Assembly (NCBI GenBank): GCA_038255145.1
Contig: JBBSLP010000081.1
Location: 1 to 23,346, forward strand
DNA: 23,346 bases
Origin: WHTX01 sp038255145
GTDB taxonomy: Bacteria > Actinomycetota > Acidimicrobiia > Acidimicrobiales > CAIXPF01
Direction: 5' to 3'
Positions within the stretch are counted from its first letter, which is position 1; every line of letters starts with the position of its first letter. The notes under the pieces were generated by a model. It was not told the DNA's origin, made no database searches, and worked only from the letters and a program-made list of their open reading frames with translations. A program made the translations under genes and the position numbers. Positions 21,123-23,346 of the stretch are shown here, piece by piece.

Positions 21123-22247
21123 GTGACCGAGCCTGGCCTGACCATCCCCGCCGACCTGCTGCCCCGTGACGGGCGCTTCGGCTGCGGGCCCTCCCGCGTG
21201 CGCCCCGAGGCCGTGGCCGCCCTGGCCGAGGCCGCCCCCCGCCTCCTGGGCACCAGCCACCGCCAGCCCACGGTGAAGAACGTGGTCGGCTCCCTTCGCC
21301 TCGGCCTGGCCGAGCTGTTCTCCCTGCCCGAGGGGTGGGAGATCGTGGCCGGCAACGGCGGCACCACCGTGTTCTGGGACGCAGCCACCTTCGGCCTCAT
21401 CGTGCAGCGCAGCCAGCACCTGTCCTTCGGCGAGTTCTCCTCCAAGTTCGCCTCGGCGGCCGAGGCGGCCCCCTTCCTCGACGACCCCGAGGTCATCAAG
21501 GCCGACCCGGGCTCCCACCCCGAGGCGTCGGCCAGTGCGGGCATCGACCTCTACGCCCTGACCCACAACGAGACCTCGACCGGCGTGGCCATGCCCCTGC
21601 GCCGCCCCGCGGGCACCGATGCCGGTTCGCTCGTGGCCGTGGACGCCACGTCGGCCGCCGGTGGTCTGCGCTGGGACCCCGCCGAGGTCGACTGCTACTA
21701 CTTCGCCCCTCAGAAGTGCCTCGCTTCGGACGGTGGGCTGTGGCTGGCCGCGTGTTCGCCGGCTGCGGTGGAGCGCATCGAGCGCATCTCGGCGTCAGGC
21801 CGGTGGATCCCCGCTTCCATCGACCTGAAGACGGCCCTGGACAACTCCCGCTTGGACCAGACCTACAACACCCCCTCCCTGGCCACCATCTTCCTGGCTG
21901 ACTGGCAGGTGCGGTGGCTGAACGAGAACGGTGGCCTGGAGTGGGCAGCCAGCCGCTGTGACGAGTCGGCCGGCGTCATCTACGGCTGGGCCGCCAAGTC
22001 GAGCTACGCCACCCCCTACGTGACCGATGCGGCGTCGCGCTCGACGGTGGTGGCCACCATCGACCTCGAGGGCGTCGACGCCAACACCGTGTCCAAGGTG
22101 CTGCGAGCCAACGGCATCGTGGACACCGAGTCGTACCGCAAGCTGGGACGCAACCAGCTGCGGGTGGCGCTCTTCCCCGCCATCGACCCCGCCGACGTCG
22201 AGGCCCTGACCCTGTGCATCGACCACGTGGTCGAACGCCTGGCCTGA
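21123..22247 (+). CDS. serC: Phosphoserine aminotransferase (actinobacterial type)
   Basis: This 374-residue PLP enzyme makes 3-phosphoserine from 3-phosphohydroxypyruvate and glutamate, the step after SerA. It has the actinobacterial SerC pattern: the N-terminal DGRFGCGPSRVRPEAV, LGTSHRQPTVKNVVG, then GNGGTTVFWDAA for cofactor phosphate binding, THNETSTGV and VDATSAAGG. The PLP lysine is Lys198 in FAPQKCLASDGG. Length agrees with mycobacterial SerC. The GTG at 21123 fits homologues. It is divergent from the aminotransferase gene and about 4.7 kb from serA. The third serine gene (serB) is not in the window. Confidence 0.95.
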   Translation: MTEPGLTIPADLLPRDGRFGCGPSRVRPEAVAALAEAAPRLLGTSHRQPTVKNVVGSLRLGLAELFSLPEGWEIVAGNGGTTVFWDAATFGLIVQRSQHLSFGEFSSKFASAAEAAPFLDDPEVIKADPGSHPEASASAGIDLYALTHNETSTGVAMPLRRPAGTDAGSLVAVDATSAAGGLRWDPAEVDCYYFAPQKCLASDGGLWLAACSPAAVERIERISASGRWIPASIDLKTALDNSRLDQTYNTPSLATIFLADWQVRWLNENGGLEWAASRCDESAGVIYGWAAKSSYATPYVTDAASRSTVVATIDLEGVDANTVSKVLRANGIVDTESYRKLGRNQLRVALFPAIDPADVEALTLCIDHVVERLA

Positions 22248-22331
22248 GCTCTGACCCTGTTCGACCTGGCCTTGACCAGGGACGCCGCACCAGGTTCGGT
22301 CTCGACACGGACCGGGAACCGCGGCGCGTCC

Positions 22332-22337
22332 TAGCCT
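22332..22337 (+). promoter_or_regulatory. Candidate -10 (TAGCCT) for the 22393 gene
   Basis: TAGCCT, the same hexamer as before the SDR gene, lies 55 nt ahead of the ATG at 22393. Here a leader with GAGGAG precedes the start, so this gene would have a normal leadered mRNA. Confidence 0.4.
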
Positions 22338-22392
22338 GGGCTTGGCGACCCATGGCGGGTAGTCGTCCGCCCAGCAGTCGAGGAGAGCCACG

Positions 22393-23178
<786 letters not shown>

Positions 23179-23183
23179 CGCGA

Positions 23184-23240
23184 CAGGGCCGCCGGCCCCG
23201 TGATGGCGACCGGCGGGCCCTGAGCAGCTCGTACCGAGCT
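23184..23240. terminator. Double hairpin between convergent genes
   Basis: CAGGGCCGCCGG (23184-23195) pairs with CCGGCGGGCCCTG (23210-23222) with one bulge. A second small stem follows, AGCTCG (23226-23231) with CGAGCT (23235-23240) and a 3-nt loop. They lie between two convergent stop codons (23178 and 23248), so they may serve both directions. Confidence 0.65.
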
Positions 23241-23247
23241 CCAGGTC

Positions 23248-23346
23248 TCAGGCCCCCTTGGCGGCCCGGAACCCGAGGTCGAGGTCGGCGAGGAGGTCGC
23301 CGATCGACTCCAAGCCCACCGACAGGCGGATCAGGCCGGGCTTGAC
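23248..23346 (-). CDS. C-terminus of Cys/Met-metabolism PLP enzyme (MetY/MetB-like), partial
   Basis: The last 32 codons of a gene that continues past the right edge are present. The residues VKPGLIRLSVGLESIGDLLA correspond to the conserved end of the Cys/Met metabolism PLP family (O-acetylhomoserine sulfhydrylase, cystathionine gamma-synthase or lyase), where the Arg of LIRLSVG binds the substrate carboxylate. The fragment does not allow a choice among these. The family links to the serine genes nearby through sulfur amino-acid synthesis. Confidence 0.8.
   Translation of the reverse strand, partial: VKPGLIRLSVGLESIGDLLADLDLGFRAAKGA

Overview
The window is very GC-rich, densely coded DNA with many GTG starts. 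Several protein types in it are typical of Actinomycetota: an actinobacterial-type SerC, a long-form SerA, a MenB close to the mycobacterial enzyme, and an R2lox-type oxidase. My best guess is a chromosomal segment from the class Acidimicrobiia or a relative. That guess rests on protein style and gene content, not on a database comparison. I see no insertion sequence, phage gene, CRISPR array or rRNA.

Layout. 1-560 has no convincing gene but holds two copies (perhaps three) of a 41-nt imperfect hairpin repeat. An MTH1-like Nudix hydrolase (-) is divergent from a three-gene operon (+): carboxymuconolactone decarboxylase-like protein, CaiB/BaiF CoA-transferase and SAM methyltransferase. That operon ends at a 16-bp perfect hairpin. 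Next are menB (-) and a divergent short-chain dehydrogenase (+). From 5.8 to 8.8 kb lies a visibly damaged catabolic segment. It has two amidohydrolase genes of different subfamilies, each with frame changes and missing core sequence, around a 2OG-Fe(II) oxygenase that has ACG where its start codon should be. A diiron ferritin-like gene overlaps the second broken gene by ATGA. Then come a small basic protein and an R2lox-type Mn/Fe oxidase (both -), and a large secreted beta-propeller lipoprotein (+).

The right half is core metabolism: class I fructose-1,6-bisphosphatase (-), serA (-), an FAD oxidoreductase divergent from serA (+), an S9 peptidase coupled to a small membrane protein (-), an aspartate-type aminotransferase (-) and divergent serC (+). 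It ends with a membrane-anchored low-complexity protein (+) and the last 32 residues of a MetY/MetB-like PLP enzyme (-). SerA and SerC are two of the three steps of serine synthesis. The aminotransferase and the Cys/Met enzyme make this an amino-acid neighbourhood.

A recurring feature is promoter layout. Many genes have a TAnnnT -10 hexamer 6-8 nt (usually 7) before an ATG or GTG, with no Shine-Dalgarno sequence, as expected for leaderless mRNAs. This rule is what exposes the ACG start and an overlapping two-way -10 element between serA and the FAD oxidoreductase. No wholly new system is evident. The strongest leads are the decayed amidohydrolase/oxygenase segment beside several non-heme iron enzymes, the hairpin repeats at the left edge, and the uniform leaderless promoters.
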